A DNA stretch of 64,000 nt from an uncultured Alistipes sp. (GTDB taxonomy: Bacteria > Bacteroidota > Bacteroidia > Bacteroidales > Rikenellaceae): assembly GCA_938014215.1 (NCBI GenBank), contig CALLRW010000024.1, forward strand, positions 54,270-118,269, written 5' to 3'. Both the position numbers and the translations under genes were made by a program. Positions 34,115 to 43,829 of the stretch are shown one piece after another (position 1 is the first letter of the stretch; every line of letters starts with the position of its first letter). The notes under the pieces are model-generated. The model was not told the DNA's origin. It made no database searches and worked only from the letters and a program-made list of their open reading frames with translations.

Positions 34115-36673
34115 TCAGCGAACGACGACTTCGAACAATTCAACCGTCCCCTCGATCCGCACCGCAGCGACACCCGCAGCCAGCTCCATGCGGAAGAAGG
34201 GCGCCGTCACCTCCTGACGGGCGATCTCCACATCGCCGGCCCCCAGCTGGACGACCGTCACCGGCTTCTGCAGACAATCCATCAGCAGCGTGCAGCTCTT
34301 CGCCCCGGGAGCGACACCAAAGGTGAGGCTTCCATCAGCGGCGAACGACGTGTCGAGCCGGCCGTCGAAGGCCAACAGCGCCTCCGCGGATGCGGCACCG
34401 GCGGTCTCCAGCCGGAACCCCAGCCGGTCGACCCGCAGCGGATTGACCTCGAACGAACGCACCGAAGCGTAATTCGTCCGCGCCGACTCCAGCCGGCGCA
34501 GCCGGACATACTGAGCCGCAACGGGATCACCCGTCCAGCGGATCACATACTGACGGGTCAGTTCGCCGATGAGCGGCATCCACTGCCGTCCGTCGGCGGA
34601 GTACTCCAGCACGGCATGGTCGAAATAGTCGACATCGTCGACCGAATTGCGTCCCTGAAGGATCGACACCTCCGTCACGCGGTGCACACCGCCCAGATCG
34701 ACCCCGATCCAGTCACCCTCCTTCTGGGCGATCCCCGAGGTGTAGAAGGTCGTCGAATCGTTGTCGAACATCAGCCGCGTCTGGGTCGTGGCGGCGCTGG
34801 CAAACGAACCGATTCCGCGGAAGGCCATCGGCGCCTCGCCCCGCAGGCGGGTCAGGAAGCCGAGCCCCATATCCTCCATCGCATACTCGTAGAAGGGCTG
34901 CAGCTTCATCGTGCCCGAGCGGTGCGCCTCGTAGCTGCGGCGCGCTTCGGGGGTCATGCGGTTGGCGACATAGGCCTCCCAGAACTCCTTATCGTCCATC
35001 CCCGCACGGTAACGCTCCATCAGATCGAGCGCCCGCAGGCCGCGTTCGCCGAGTTTGGCAAACTCCTCGAGCCACGGCCGCAGTTCGCCGATCAGCGCCC
35101 GGTTGGCACACCGCTCCTCCAGCCGGGCGGGGGCGGCGGCCACGCGTTCGAACTCCGCACGCAGCTCCGCAGCCGCCGCATCGGTCCACTCGTCAAGGCG
35201 GAAGGTGCGCGTCTCCCACGACTCGTCGCGGCGATAACCGTTCTCCGTATCGGCCGAGTGGATGGCGAAAGTACGGTAGGCCTCGCGGGCCTCGGGAACC
35301 AGCACGCCGAGTCCCCGCTCCCAGTTGTCGAGGGCGTTGTAGGCGGCGATGTTCCACGCATAGTCCGCCACACCGTAGAGGGCGAGTTTCGACGCCTCGC
35401 CATGCTCCATCGGGTTGCTGGCCACACCGCAGGTCTGCTCGGCGGTCAGCGTCGTATCGAGCCCGTAGACGGGACCCTGCAGGATGATATGCCGCACGTA
35501 GTCCGTCACGGGGAAGTTCCACCAGAAGTAGGCCGGGCGCCGGATGCGGCTGTCGACCCATTCGAGCGTTTCGGGCGTGAGGTCGCTGCAGACGACATCC
35601 CCCGTCCAGAAGACCTTGACCGACGGATCGAGCGTTTCGCCGTAGATTGCCAGGCTGCCCTGCGGCGTGGGGTTGGCCCACAGGCGCGAATAGTCCGTCG
35701 GGCAGACCGTCAGCGGCTCGACGTCGCCCTTTGCCCGGACGAATTCGCGCGTCAGACGGTTGAGCAGCTCGGTCTGCCGGCGGGGATTGGTCCCTTCGCC
35801 CGAGATGTCGTCGAAGAAGATGGCGAACGAACGGACGCCCAGATCATACATCGCGTTGAACTTCGCGACCAGCTTTGCGTAATCCTCCTCGTTCCAGCGG
35901 ATATCCTGCCCGGGGTGGATGGCCCAGACGAAGTCGACGCGGTTGCGGCGGCACGCCTCGACCAGTTCGCGGATCTGCGCCGCCTCCTTCTCGGGATAGG
36001 GCAGCCGCCAGTTGGGACAGCTGTGATAGGGGTCGTCCTTCGGACCGTAGAGATAGGTATTGAGCTTGAAGCGGCCGTAGAAGTCGATCAGCGACAGGCG
36101 CACCTCGTGCGACCAGGGGGTTCCGTAGAAGCCCTCGACCACGCCGCGGTTCGGCAGATCGGGCCAGTCCTCGATCTCGACGTAAGGCAGTCGGCCCTCC
36201 TTTGCCGCGGGGCTTTCGCACAGTTGGCGAAGGGTCTGCAGACCGTAGAAGGCGCCGCGCTCGTCGTAGCCCACGATCGTGATGCCGCGCCCGTCGATGC
36301 GGAGCGAATAGGCTCCCGAGAGGGCCTTCACACCGAGACGGGAGGCCGGCTTCTCCCCGAAGTCGATATCGAGCTGCAGCCCCTTCTTCGCCAGCGTGAC
36401 GAAGCCAAGGTCAGCGGCAAAACGCTGCCGGCGATCCTTCAGGCGGAACCCCTGCGAGAGATCCACGCACTGCGAGTCATCGACCGTCATGCGATGGGGC
36501 GTCGGGTTGACGATCAGTCCGCGGTGATCCACCTTGTGGCCCGGGACGGGCGGGACGCTTTGCGACTCGGAGCGCTGACTCGAGAGGTCGAAACCGTTCT
36601 CCTGCGCCGCGAGGCTTCCGCAACTGCCGATGCAGAGCAATCCGGCAATCCAGAGGATGTTGATTCTTTTCAT
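34115..36673 (-). CDS. GH84 beta-N-acetylglucosaminidase (O-GlcNAcase-like) with a carbohydrate-binding module
   Basis: 852 residues with a signal peptide; IGSC could be a lipobox, so it may be a surface lipoprotein. Residues about 50-165 are the GH20b-like N-terminal domain, and about 170-460 the GH84 barrel (GVVEGFYGTPWSHEVRL start). The catalytic Asp pair is in FAIFFDDISGEG (Asp288, Asp289), the substrate-assisted mechanism of the family. The C-terminal part (GDWIGVDLGGVHRVTEVSI, and YVRLRR) is an F5/8 type C/CBM32 domain. Gut Bacteroidetes use such enzymes on mucin O-glycans. It overlaps the acyltransferase stop by 4 bp. Confidence 0.95.
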   Translation of the reverse strand: MKRINILWIAGLLCIGSCGSLAAQENGFDLSSQRSESQSVPPVPGHKVDHRGLIVNPTPHRMTVDDSQCVDLSQGFRLKDRRQRFAADLGFVTLAKKGLQLDIDFGEKPASRLGVKALSGAYSLRIDGRGITIVGYDERGAFYGLQTLRQLCESPAAKEGRLPYVEIEDWPDLPNRGVVEGFYGTPWSHEVRLSLIDFYGRFKLNTYLYGPKDDPYHSCPNWRLPYPEKEAAQIRELVEACRRNRVDFVWAIHPGQDIRWNEEDYAKLVAKFNAMYDLGVRSFAIFFDDISGEGTNPRRQTELLNRLTREFVRAKGDVEPLTVCPTDYSRLWANPTPQGSLAIYGETLDPSVKVFWTGDVVCSDLTPETLEWVDSRIRRPAYFWWNFPVTDYVRHIILQGPVYGLDTTLTAEQTCGVASNPMEHGEASKLALYGVADYAWNIAAYNALDNWERGLGVLVPEAREAYRTFAIHSADTENGYRRDESWETRTFRLDEWTDAAAAELRAEFERVAAAPARLEERCANRALIGELRPWLEEFAKLGERGLRALDLMERYRAGMDDKEFWEAYVANRMTPEARRSYEAHRSGTMKLQPFYEYAMEDMGLGFLTRLRGEAPMAFRGIGSFASAATTQTRLMFDNDSTTFYTSGIAQKEGDWIGVDLGGVHRVTEVSILQGRNSVDDVDYFDHAVLEYSADGRQWMPLIGELTRQYVIRWTGDPVAAQYVRLRRLESARTNYASVRSFEVNPLRVDRLGFRLETAGAASAEALLAFDGRLDTSFAADGSLTFGVAPGAKSCTLLMDCLQKPVTVVQLGAGDVEIARQEVTAPFFRMELAAGVAAVRIEGTVELFEVVVR

Positions 36674-37848
36674 AAATTGTTTTTGGTTGGTTTACGATTC
36701 AGAAAACGACGGGTCAGCCACCTTCGGAGCGGTTCGTCGTAGCACTTGAGCACCACCCACGCCAGCACCACCATCCCGACGAAGAGCCCCGCAGCCACGG
36801 GCCACGCCTCGCCGAAGGGGATCTGTTCGCCGCTCCACAGCCAGGCGAAAAAGAGGTACATGAAGGGGTAGTGGACCACATAGACCGGATAGGAGATGTT
36901 GCCCAGGAAGTTACAGAGGCCTCGTGTGGCGGGGTCCGTGGCGCGGCCCGAAGCGCCGAGCCAGACCAGCATCGGGAAGATCACCACCACGCACAACGTG
37001 TCGTAGAGACCGTTCATCCAGGGCGAGGATCCGTCGCCGATGTAGGGGAAGGCCAACAGCACGACGATCGCCGCGCTGCAGATCCAGAATGCCCCGCGCA
37101 CCGCCCGCGGACGGAAGAGGCGCGACAGCAACAGCCCCATCGGGAAGGCGAAGAGCAGCCGCAGCAGCCCGCCCGGGAGGTTGTAGTCGGCCAGCGACCA
37201 CCCCACCCCGAGGTGTCCGTACCCCGATCCGTTTCCGAGGGCGAAGGCGGCGAGTCCCGCCCCCGTCAGGGCGACGAACCCCGCCAGCCAGCGGGTCGGC
37301 AGACGCCGCAGGAAGAGGGCATAGCACAGATTGCCGATGTATTCGAAGAAGAGCGACCACGTCGGACCGTTGAGCGGGTACATCTCGCCGTTTCCGCGCA
37401 CCTCAGGCGCCGATCCCGGCAGGGCCGGAATCAGAAAGAGGTGCAACAGCAGCGCGAGCATCACCGCCGAGAGGGCGACATGCCCCCCGTCCCAGCGTTC
37501 GCACCCCTGGATGCAGAAGCTCACCGCCCCGAGCACCGCTCCGAGCACCACCATCGGGTGGAGACGGATCAGACGACGTTTGACGAACCCTCCGAACGAG
37601 AGGCTCCTCCTCCGCCAGCGGTCATCGTAGGCATAGCCGACGACAAACCCCGAGAGGATGAAGAAGAAGTCGACGGCCAGATAGCCGTGGTTGAAGCGCT
37701 GGTCGACGGGGCTCGTGGCAAACCCCTCGAAGAGGTGGTACCAGATGACGACCAGCGCCGCCACGCCGCGCAGTCCGTCGAGCAGTTCGTAGTGAGGTTT
37801 CGAGTCCGCAAACATGGCAGAGTTCTTGGGGTCGGAAGCGTTATTCAT
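36670..37848 (-). CDS. Acyltransferase 3 family membrane O-acyltransferase
   Basis: 392 residues from MNNASDPKNSAMFADSKPHY. The longer ATG at 37875 overlaps the -7 box at 37880-37873, so it is rejected; Met12 (37815) is possible. Family signatures are YELLDGLRGVAALVVIWYHLFEG (catalytic His), LAVDFFFILSGFVVGYAY and RLIRLHPMVVLGA. There are about ten membrane segments. Members O-acetylate or succinylate surface glycans or export small metabolites. The stop overlaps the GH84 start (ATGA), implying coupled translation and linked roles. Confidence 0.9.
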   Translation of the reverse strand: MNNASDPKNSAMFADSKPHYELLDGLRGVAALVVIWYHLFEGFATSPVDQRFNHGYLAVDFFFILSGFVVGYAYDDRWRRRSLSFGGFVKRRLIRLHPMVVLGAVLGAVSFCIQGCERWDGGHVALSAVMLALLLHLFLIPALPGSAPEVRGNGEMYPLNGPTWSLFFEYIGNLCYALFLRRLPTRWLAGFVALTGAGLAAFALGNGSGYGHLGVGWSLADYNLPGGLLRLLFAFPMGLLLSRLFRPRAVRGAFWICSAAIVVLLAFPYIGDGSSPWMNGLYDTLCVVVIFPMLVWLGASGRATDPATRGLCNFLGNISYPVYVVHYPFMYLFFAWLWSGEQIPFGEAWPVAAGLFVGMVVLAWVVLKCYDEPLRRWLTRRFLNRKPTKNNL

Positions 37849-37872
37849 GTCGGATTGGATTCTTTGATGCTT

Positions 37873-37880
37873 CAAAATTA
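37873..37880 (-). promoter_or_regulatory. -7 box TAATTTTG for acyltransferase-GH84
   Basis: Exact TAnnTTTG on the minus strand, 24 nt upstream of the chosen ATG at 37848. It overlaps and argues against the ATG at 37875. Confidence 0.65.
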
Positions 37881-37886
37881 GGAAAC

Positions 37887-38498
37887 TTACGCATCACGAC
37901 ATTTGTTCTGCGACAAAATCCGACGGCCTGCCTCCTTTTTTCCGGCCCGAATCCGGCTGAGCGTCGGGAGGGTGATTCCCAGATAGGAGGCGACATATCC
38001 CAACTGCGCCCGACGGCACACCTCCGGAAACTGACGGGCAAAAGCCTCATAGCGCTCCCGGGCCGGAAGCGTAAGTCGCTCCTTGTGCGAACGGTGCAGA
38101 CGCCGATACTCGTTCTGATGAATGATCCGGCCCCAGTTGGCCAGTTCGATGTTCGTTGCAAAGAGCTCACGTAGATCGTCCAGACGAATGCGGTAGGCTT
38201 CGACCTCCTCGATGGTCTCGACATACTCCTCGCTTGGGAGTCCGTAATAGAGTTCATCCATGCTGAAAACAATGCCGCCTTCGGTCGAAAAGGAGGTGGT
38301 GATCTCTTCGCCGTCAACCAGCCAGAACGAGCGGGTCATTCCCCGCTCGATGAAATAGGCCACACCTGCGCATCCACCAGCCGAAATCAGCCGGGAACGC
38401 TTCGGAAAACAGCACTCTCCAACCCGCTCACCGAGCGCGCGGATCGTCGCATCGGAGATCGGACAAAGAGATCTCATGCCTTGGATGATATTCGTCAT
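37887..38498 (-). CDS. Crp/Fnr-family transcriptional regulator
   Basis: 203 residues from MTNIIQGMRSL. An AGGAGG sequence sits 6 nt before this ATG, unusually for this phylum; the ATG at 38534 would lie 5 bp past the helicase stop. The cNMP-binding-like roll spans about residues 25-120, with helix-turn-helix AQLGYVASYLGITLPTLSRIRAGKK at the C-terminus. EITTSFSTEGGIVFSMDELYYGLPSEEY is typical of Bacteroidetes Crp/Fnr proteins, whose ligands are mostly unknown. It follows the DEAD-box gene by 41 bp. Confidence 0.88.
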   Translation of the reverse strand: MTNIIQGMRSLCPISDATIRALGERVGECCFPKRSRLISAGGCAGVAYFIERGMTRSFWLVDGEEITTSFSTEGGIVFSMDELYYGLPSEEYVETIEEVEAYRIRLDDLRELFATNIELANWGRIIHQNEYRRLHRSHKERLTLPARERYEAFARQFPEVCRRAQLGYVASYLGITLPTLSRIRAGKKEAGRRILSQNKCRDA

Positions 38499-38539
38499 TC
38501 GGATCCTCCTCGGATAAAAGGGATACAGACTCAAAGAGT

Positions 38540-40081
<1,542 letters not shown>

Positions 40082-40209
40082 AATTTCGTATCTCTCTTTA
40101 ATTCGTCAATCAATCTGCGCGCCGACAAATCGGACCGGGCCGTCTGCGGCGCTCCGTTTTCCCAGGTTATTGCATGGCAGTCATTCGACCGCCGTGCGGC
40201 TTTGGCCGC

Positions 40210-41565
40210 TTAGAGCGCCTCGCCGAAGAGCGTGGCGGCCGTACAGCCCGTGATGCGCACCCGCACGTATTCACCCACACGATGGTTGCCCCGGTCGAAG
40301 ACCACCACCTTGTTCTGCGACGTACGGCCCGACAGCTGGTTCGGGTTGCGCTTCGACGCCCCCTCGACCAGCACCTCGAACTCGCGGCCCACGTCGCGGC
40401 GGTAGCTCTCCAGCCCCAGTTCGTTCTGCAGCGCGATGATCTCCTGCAGGCGGCGCGACTTCACCTCCTCGGGAACGTCATCACCCAGATGTTTCTGGGC
40501 AAAGGTTCCCGGACGCTCCGAATACTTGAACATGTAGGCAAAGTCGTAGCCCACCTCGCGCATGAGCGACAGCGTCTGCTGGTGCTCCTCCTCGGTCTCA
40601 CCCGAGAAGCCGGCGATCAGGTCCGTCGTGATCGAACAGTCGGGCATCCAGCGGCGGATGGCCGCAATGCGGTCGAGGTACCACTCGCGCGTATATTTAC
40701 GGTTCATGCGTTCGAGCATCGACGTGGCGCCCGACTGGGCCGGCAGGTGGATCGAACGGCAGATGTTGGGCATCGAGGCCATCGTCTCGAGCAGGCGGTC
40801 GCTCATGTCCTTGGGGTGCGACGTAGCGAAACGCACGCGCAGCAGCGGCGAAATCGACGCCACCCGACGCAGCAGCTCCGGGAAATCGACATCGCCCGTG
40901 CGGTAGGAATTGACGTTCTGACCGAGCAGCGTCACCTCGCGGTAGCCGTTGTCGAAGAGGCTCTGCGCCTCGGCCACGATCGTCGAGGCCTCACGGCTCC
41001 GTTCGCGGCCCCGCGTATAGGGGACCACGCAGTAGGAGCAGAAGTTGTTGCACCCGCGCATGATCGCCACGAAGGCGCTCACGCCGTTGCGGTCGAGCCT
41101 GACGGGGGCAATCTCAGCGTAGGTCTCTTCCGTGGAGAGGAGCACGTTGACCCCTTTTCCGCCCGCCTCGGCCTCGCGCACCAGGCGCGGCAGGTCGCGG
41201 TAGGCATCCGGACCGGCCACTACGTCGACGCCCGAAGGACCTTCGAGCAGTTTCTCGCGCAGGCGTTCGGCCATGCAGCCGATGATGCCCACGATGAGTC
41301 CCGGATGCTGGCGGCGCAGCCGTTTCATCTCGGCCAGTCGGCCCCAGATCCGCTGTTCGGCATTGTCGCGGATCGAACAGGTATTGATCAGGATGATGTC
41401 CGCCTCGTCGATCCGCTCCGTGTAGACATAGCCCTCATCCTGCATCAGCGAGACCACAATCTCCGTATCGCCGACATTCATCTGGCAGCCGTAGGTCTCG
41501 ACAAAGAGTCTCTTTCCCTCCCCCTGCAGGGGGCGCAGTGTATTCGTATTCAGTTCCATTCTCAT
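40210..41565 (-). CDS. miaB: tRNA-2-methylthio-N6-dimethylallyladenosine synthase
   Basis: 451 residues. It is a radical-SAM methylthiotransferase that adds the 2-methylthio group to i6A37 of tRNAs reading UNN codons. The N-terminal UPF0004 domain has the cluster cysteines in FVETYGCQMN, INTCSIRDNAE and IGIIGCMAER. The radical-SAM motif is IMRGCNNFCSYCVVPYTRGRERSR (CxxxCxxC), and a C-terminal TRAM domain ends in VRITGCTAATLFGEAL. Met3 (41559) is an alternative start. It is followed by the helicase after about 130 bp. Confidence 0.96.
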   Translation of the reverse strand: MRMELNTNTLRPLQGEGKRLFVETYGCQMNVGDTEIVVSLMQDEGYVYTERIDEADIILINTCSIRDNAEQRIWGRLAEMKRLRRQHPGLIVGIIGCMAERLREKLLEGPSGVDVVAGPDAYRDLPRLVREAEAGGKGVNVLLSTEETYAEIAPVRLDRNGVSAFVAIMRGCNNFCSYCVVPYTRGRERSREASTIVAEAQSLFDNGYREVTLLGQNVNSYRTGDVDFPELLRRVASISPLLRVRFATSHPKDMSDRLLETMASMPNICRSIHLPAQSGATSMLERMNRKYTREWYLDRIAAIRRWMPDCSITTDLIAGFSGETEEEHQQTLSLMREVGYDFAYMFKYSERPGTFAQKHLGDDVPEEVKSRRLQEIIALQNELGLESYRRDVGREFEVLVEGASKRNPNQLSGRTSQNKVVVFDRGNHRVGEYVRVRITGCTAATLFGEAL

Positions 41566-41842
41566 TCAAAAGTTGTCTCTCCGACCGGAAATGACTCCGG
41601 CCCTCATTCCGTCCGGGATCGCCCCGGCTTCTCCGGTCCGCGTTGACCCGCATCCGTCGTCTTCGGCCTCTTTCCGCCTCTCCGGACCCTCCTCGGACAC
41701 ATCACGGCTCCTTCCCGGCTTCTCCTCGGCTCTCCAGGCCCTACTCGGACACATTCCGGTCCCTCCTCGGCTCCTTCCCGGCCCCTTCCCGGCCCCTTCG
41801 GATTGCCCCACGCGCCTTCGCCCCGGGCCCTCCGGACCCCGG
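41566..41842 (-). repeat. Purine-rich (minus strand) degenerate tract after yitT
   Basis: Non-coding. GGCTCCTTCCCGGC and CTCCTCGG-type words recur on the plus strand (for example 41708, 41783, 41791, 41800). About 70% pyrimidine on plus, so purine-rich in the direction of transcription out of the YitT gene. No clear terminator before miaB. Confidence 0.65.
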
Positions 41843-42832
41843 CTATTCGGCCTGGATCTCGTTCTTGTCGGGGAACTGCTTGAAGCCCTCGCCGAATGTC
41901 TCGTAGGCGTCGGTCACCACCACAAAGGCCCGCGGATCAATCTCGCGGATGCGGTTCTGGACCATCCGGACCTCCTTGCGGCTGATCACCAGAAAGATCA
42001 CGTCGCGATCCTTGTCCGTGAACATGCCCTTGCCCTTGAGGTAGGTCGCACCGCGCTCCATGTCGTGGATGATGAAGCGCTTGATCTCCTCGTGATGGTC
42101 GCTGATGATGAACAGCAGCTTGTCATACGAGGCGCCGTCGAGCAGGTAGGCCACCACACGCGAGGCGATGTAGATCGTAATGAGCGAGTAGAGCGTCAGC
42201 ATCCAGCCGTTCGAGGCCGCCTCGCCCGTGCCCAGACCGAAGCCGATCACGGCCAGTCCCGACAGCACGACAAAACCGTCAGCCAGGAAGATGCCCGTCG
42301 AGAACTTGATCCCGGCGAACTTCTGCAGCAACATGCCCACGATATCCGTACCACCCGTGGTAGCCTGCTGCCGCACGACGATGCCCTGTCCGACGCCGAC
42401 CACCACGGCGCCGATGACGCACGTCAGCAGCAGGTCGTTCGACAGGTCGAGCCGTCCGCCCAGCAGCTGCGCCGGATCGAGCGCCTCGACAGCCTCGGGC
42501 GTCGGGTAGACCAGCCGCGTGAGGATGTTCATGAAGCCCGGCGTGTAGAGCGCCGCCAGCACCGTGCGGGTGCCGAATCCGCCGCCGAAGACCAGCATTG
42601 CAATGAGCATCAGCGGGATATCGAACATGTAGCCGAACGTTCCGACCTGTATCGACGGAAAAATATTGTGCAGAACGATACCCATACCGTAGACACCGCC
42701 CGGTACAAAGTTATAAGGGTTGATGAAGAGCACAAACCCCGTGCCCATGACCGAGCAGCCGAAAAAAATCAGGAACCACGAGCGCCACCAGGCCCAGGAT
42801 CCCATCGGTTCGAGTAAAGTCTTTGTATTCAT
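41843..42832 (-). CDS. YitT family (DUF161/DUF2179) membrane protein
   Basis: 329 residues from MNTKTLLEPMGSWAWW. The open frame extends 42 codons further, but this would cross the -7 box at 42860-42853. About six membrane segments (for example WFLIFFGCSVMGTGFVLFINPYNFVPGGVYGMGI and VIGAVVVGVGQGIVVRQQATTGGTDI) are followed by the DUF2179 cytoplasmic domain (RDVIFLVISRKEVRMVQNRIREIDPRAFVVV split by short loops). The physiological role is unknown. Its neighbour on the other side, plsY, is divergent. Confidence 0.88.
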   Translation of the reverse strand: MNTKTLLEPMGSWAWWRSWFLIFFGCSVMGTGFVLFINPYNFVPGGVYGMGIVLHNIFPSIQVGTFGYMFDIPLMLIAMLVFGGGFGTRTVLAALYTPGFMNILTRLVYPTPEAVEALDPAQLLGGRLDLSNDLLLTCVIGAVVVGVGQGIVVRQQATTGGTDIVGMLLQKFAGIKFSTGIFLADGFVVLSGLAVIGFGLGTGEAASNGWMLTLYSLITIYIASRVVAYLLDGASYDKLLFIISDHHEEIKRFIIHDMERGATYLKGKGMFTDKDRDVIFLVISRKEVRMVQNRIREIDPRAFVVVTDAYETFGEGFKQFPDKNEIQAE

Positions 42833-42852
42833 AAGGATTGTAGTTTGGTGCA

Positions 42853-42860
42853 CAAAGATA
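42853..42860 (-). promoter_or_regulatory. -7 box TATCTTTG for yitT
   Basis: Exact TAnnTTTG on the minus strand, 20 nt before the chosen ATG. Confidence 0.7.
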
Positions 42861-42931
42861 CGAAAATCTTCCGATTTCCACCCTTCCGGACGGTTTTTTC
42901 GCCGGGTATGTACGGAAACGGATTTTTTCAT

Positions 42932-42939
42932 TATATTTG
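42932..42939 (+). promoter_or_regulatory. -7 box TATATTTG for plsY
   Basis: Exact TAnnTTTG, with the plsY ATG 27 nt downstream; divergent from the yitT promoter. Confidence 0.75.
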
Positions 42940-42966
42940 CATTAGGAACCATTTTCATCGAACGTC

Positions 42967-43713
42967 ATGATTCTGACTATTTACACCGCTACGACCATGA
43001 TTATCATCGCCTATCTGCTGGGCTCGATTCCGAGCGCCGTGTGGATCGGCAAGAAATACTACGGCATCGACATCCGCGAACACGGCTCGAAAAATGCCGG
43101 TACGACCAACATGCTCCGCGTGCTCGGAAAACGGGCCGCCGCCCCGGTCTTCGCCCTCGACTTCCTGAAAGGATTCGTCGCCGTGACGATCATCGAACTG
43201 ATGCAGTACGACGCCCTGATCGGTGCCAACGACCTGATCAACCTCAAGATCGGCGCCGTCTTCGCCGCCGTGCTGGGCCACATCTTCCCGATCTTCGCCG
43301 GTTTCCGCGGCGGAAAGGGCGTCGCCACGCTCGTCGGCGCCGTCACGGGCATCTACCCCCCCGTGGCCCTGTTGTGCTTCGGCGTGTGGCTCGTCGTGCT
43401 GATGATCTTCCACTACGTCTCGCTGGCCTCGATGGTCGCCGGATGCTGCTTCCCCGTCTTCACGCTCATCTCGCCCAAAGTCAACGGATCGACCCCGTTC
43501 GTCATCTTCTCGTTCGTCATCGCCATCCTGCTGATCTACACCCACCGCAAGAACATCGAACGACTGAAGGCCGGCACCGAATCGAAGATCTACATCTGGA
43601 AGCACCACAACGGCCCGGCCGATGCGGCCAAGGGCCCCGATGCAGCCGGACAATCCGCCGCACGGCCCGAAGACCCGGCCGACAAGAGCGGCAGCGAACC
43701 CGGCCGGCAATAA
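42967..43713 (+). CDS. plsY: Acyl-phosphate:glycerol-3-phosphate acyltransferase
   Basis: 248 residues with about five membrane segments. It makes lysophosphatidic acid from acyl-phosphate and glycerol-3-phosphate, the first step of phospholipid synthesis. Conserved loops: YLLGSIPSAVWIGKKYYGIDIREHGSKNAGTTNMLRVLG (split over two motifs, SIPxA and GSxNxGxTN), ALDFLKGFVAV, and HIFPIFAGFRGGKGVAT. The last about 40 residues are Pro/Ala-rich and exceed the usual PlsY end. Met11 (42997) is an alternative start. The acyl-CoA synthetase follows after 116 bp, linking both to fatty-acid incorporation. Confidence 0.95.
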   Translation: MILTIYTATTMIIIAYLLGSIPSAVWIGKKYYGIDIREHGSKNAGTTNMLRVLGKRAAAPVFALDFLKGFVAVTIIELMQYDALIGANDLINLKIGAVFAAVLGHIFPIFAGFRGGKGVATLVGAVTGIYPPVALLCFGVWLVVLMIFHYVSLASMVAGCCFPVFTLISPKVNGSTPFVIFSFVIAILLIYTHRKNIERLKAGTESKIYIWKHHNGPADAAKGPDAAGQSAARPEDPADKSGSEPGRQ

Positions 43714-43829
43714 GCCCCGGCCGCACCGACAGCCACCGCCCCCCGGGCAAGGGGCCGACGCTGCGGCATATGAATTGCAGGGGAACACCCCGTCACCACC
43801 GTCCCTAAAACCACTCGACATACTACTTC

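Noticed and set aside
38505..38510. AGGAGG before the second Crp/Fnr gene as a sign of horizontal transfer
   Set aside because: A single Shine-Dalgarno match is expected by chance; codon use and product are like the neighbours.
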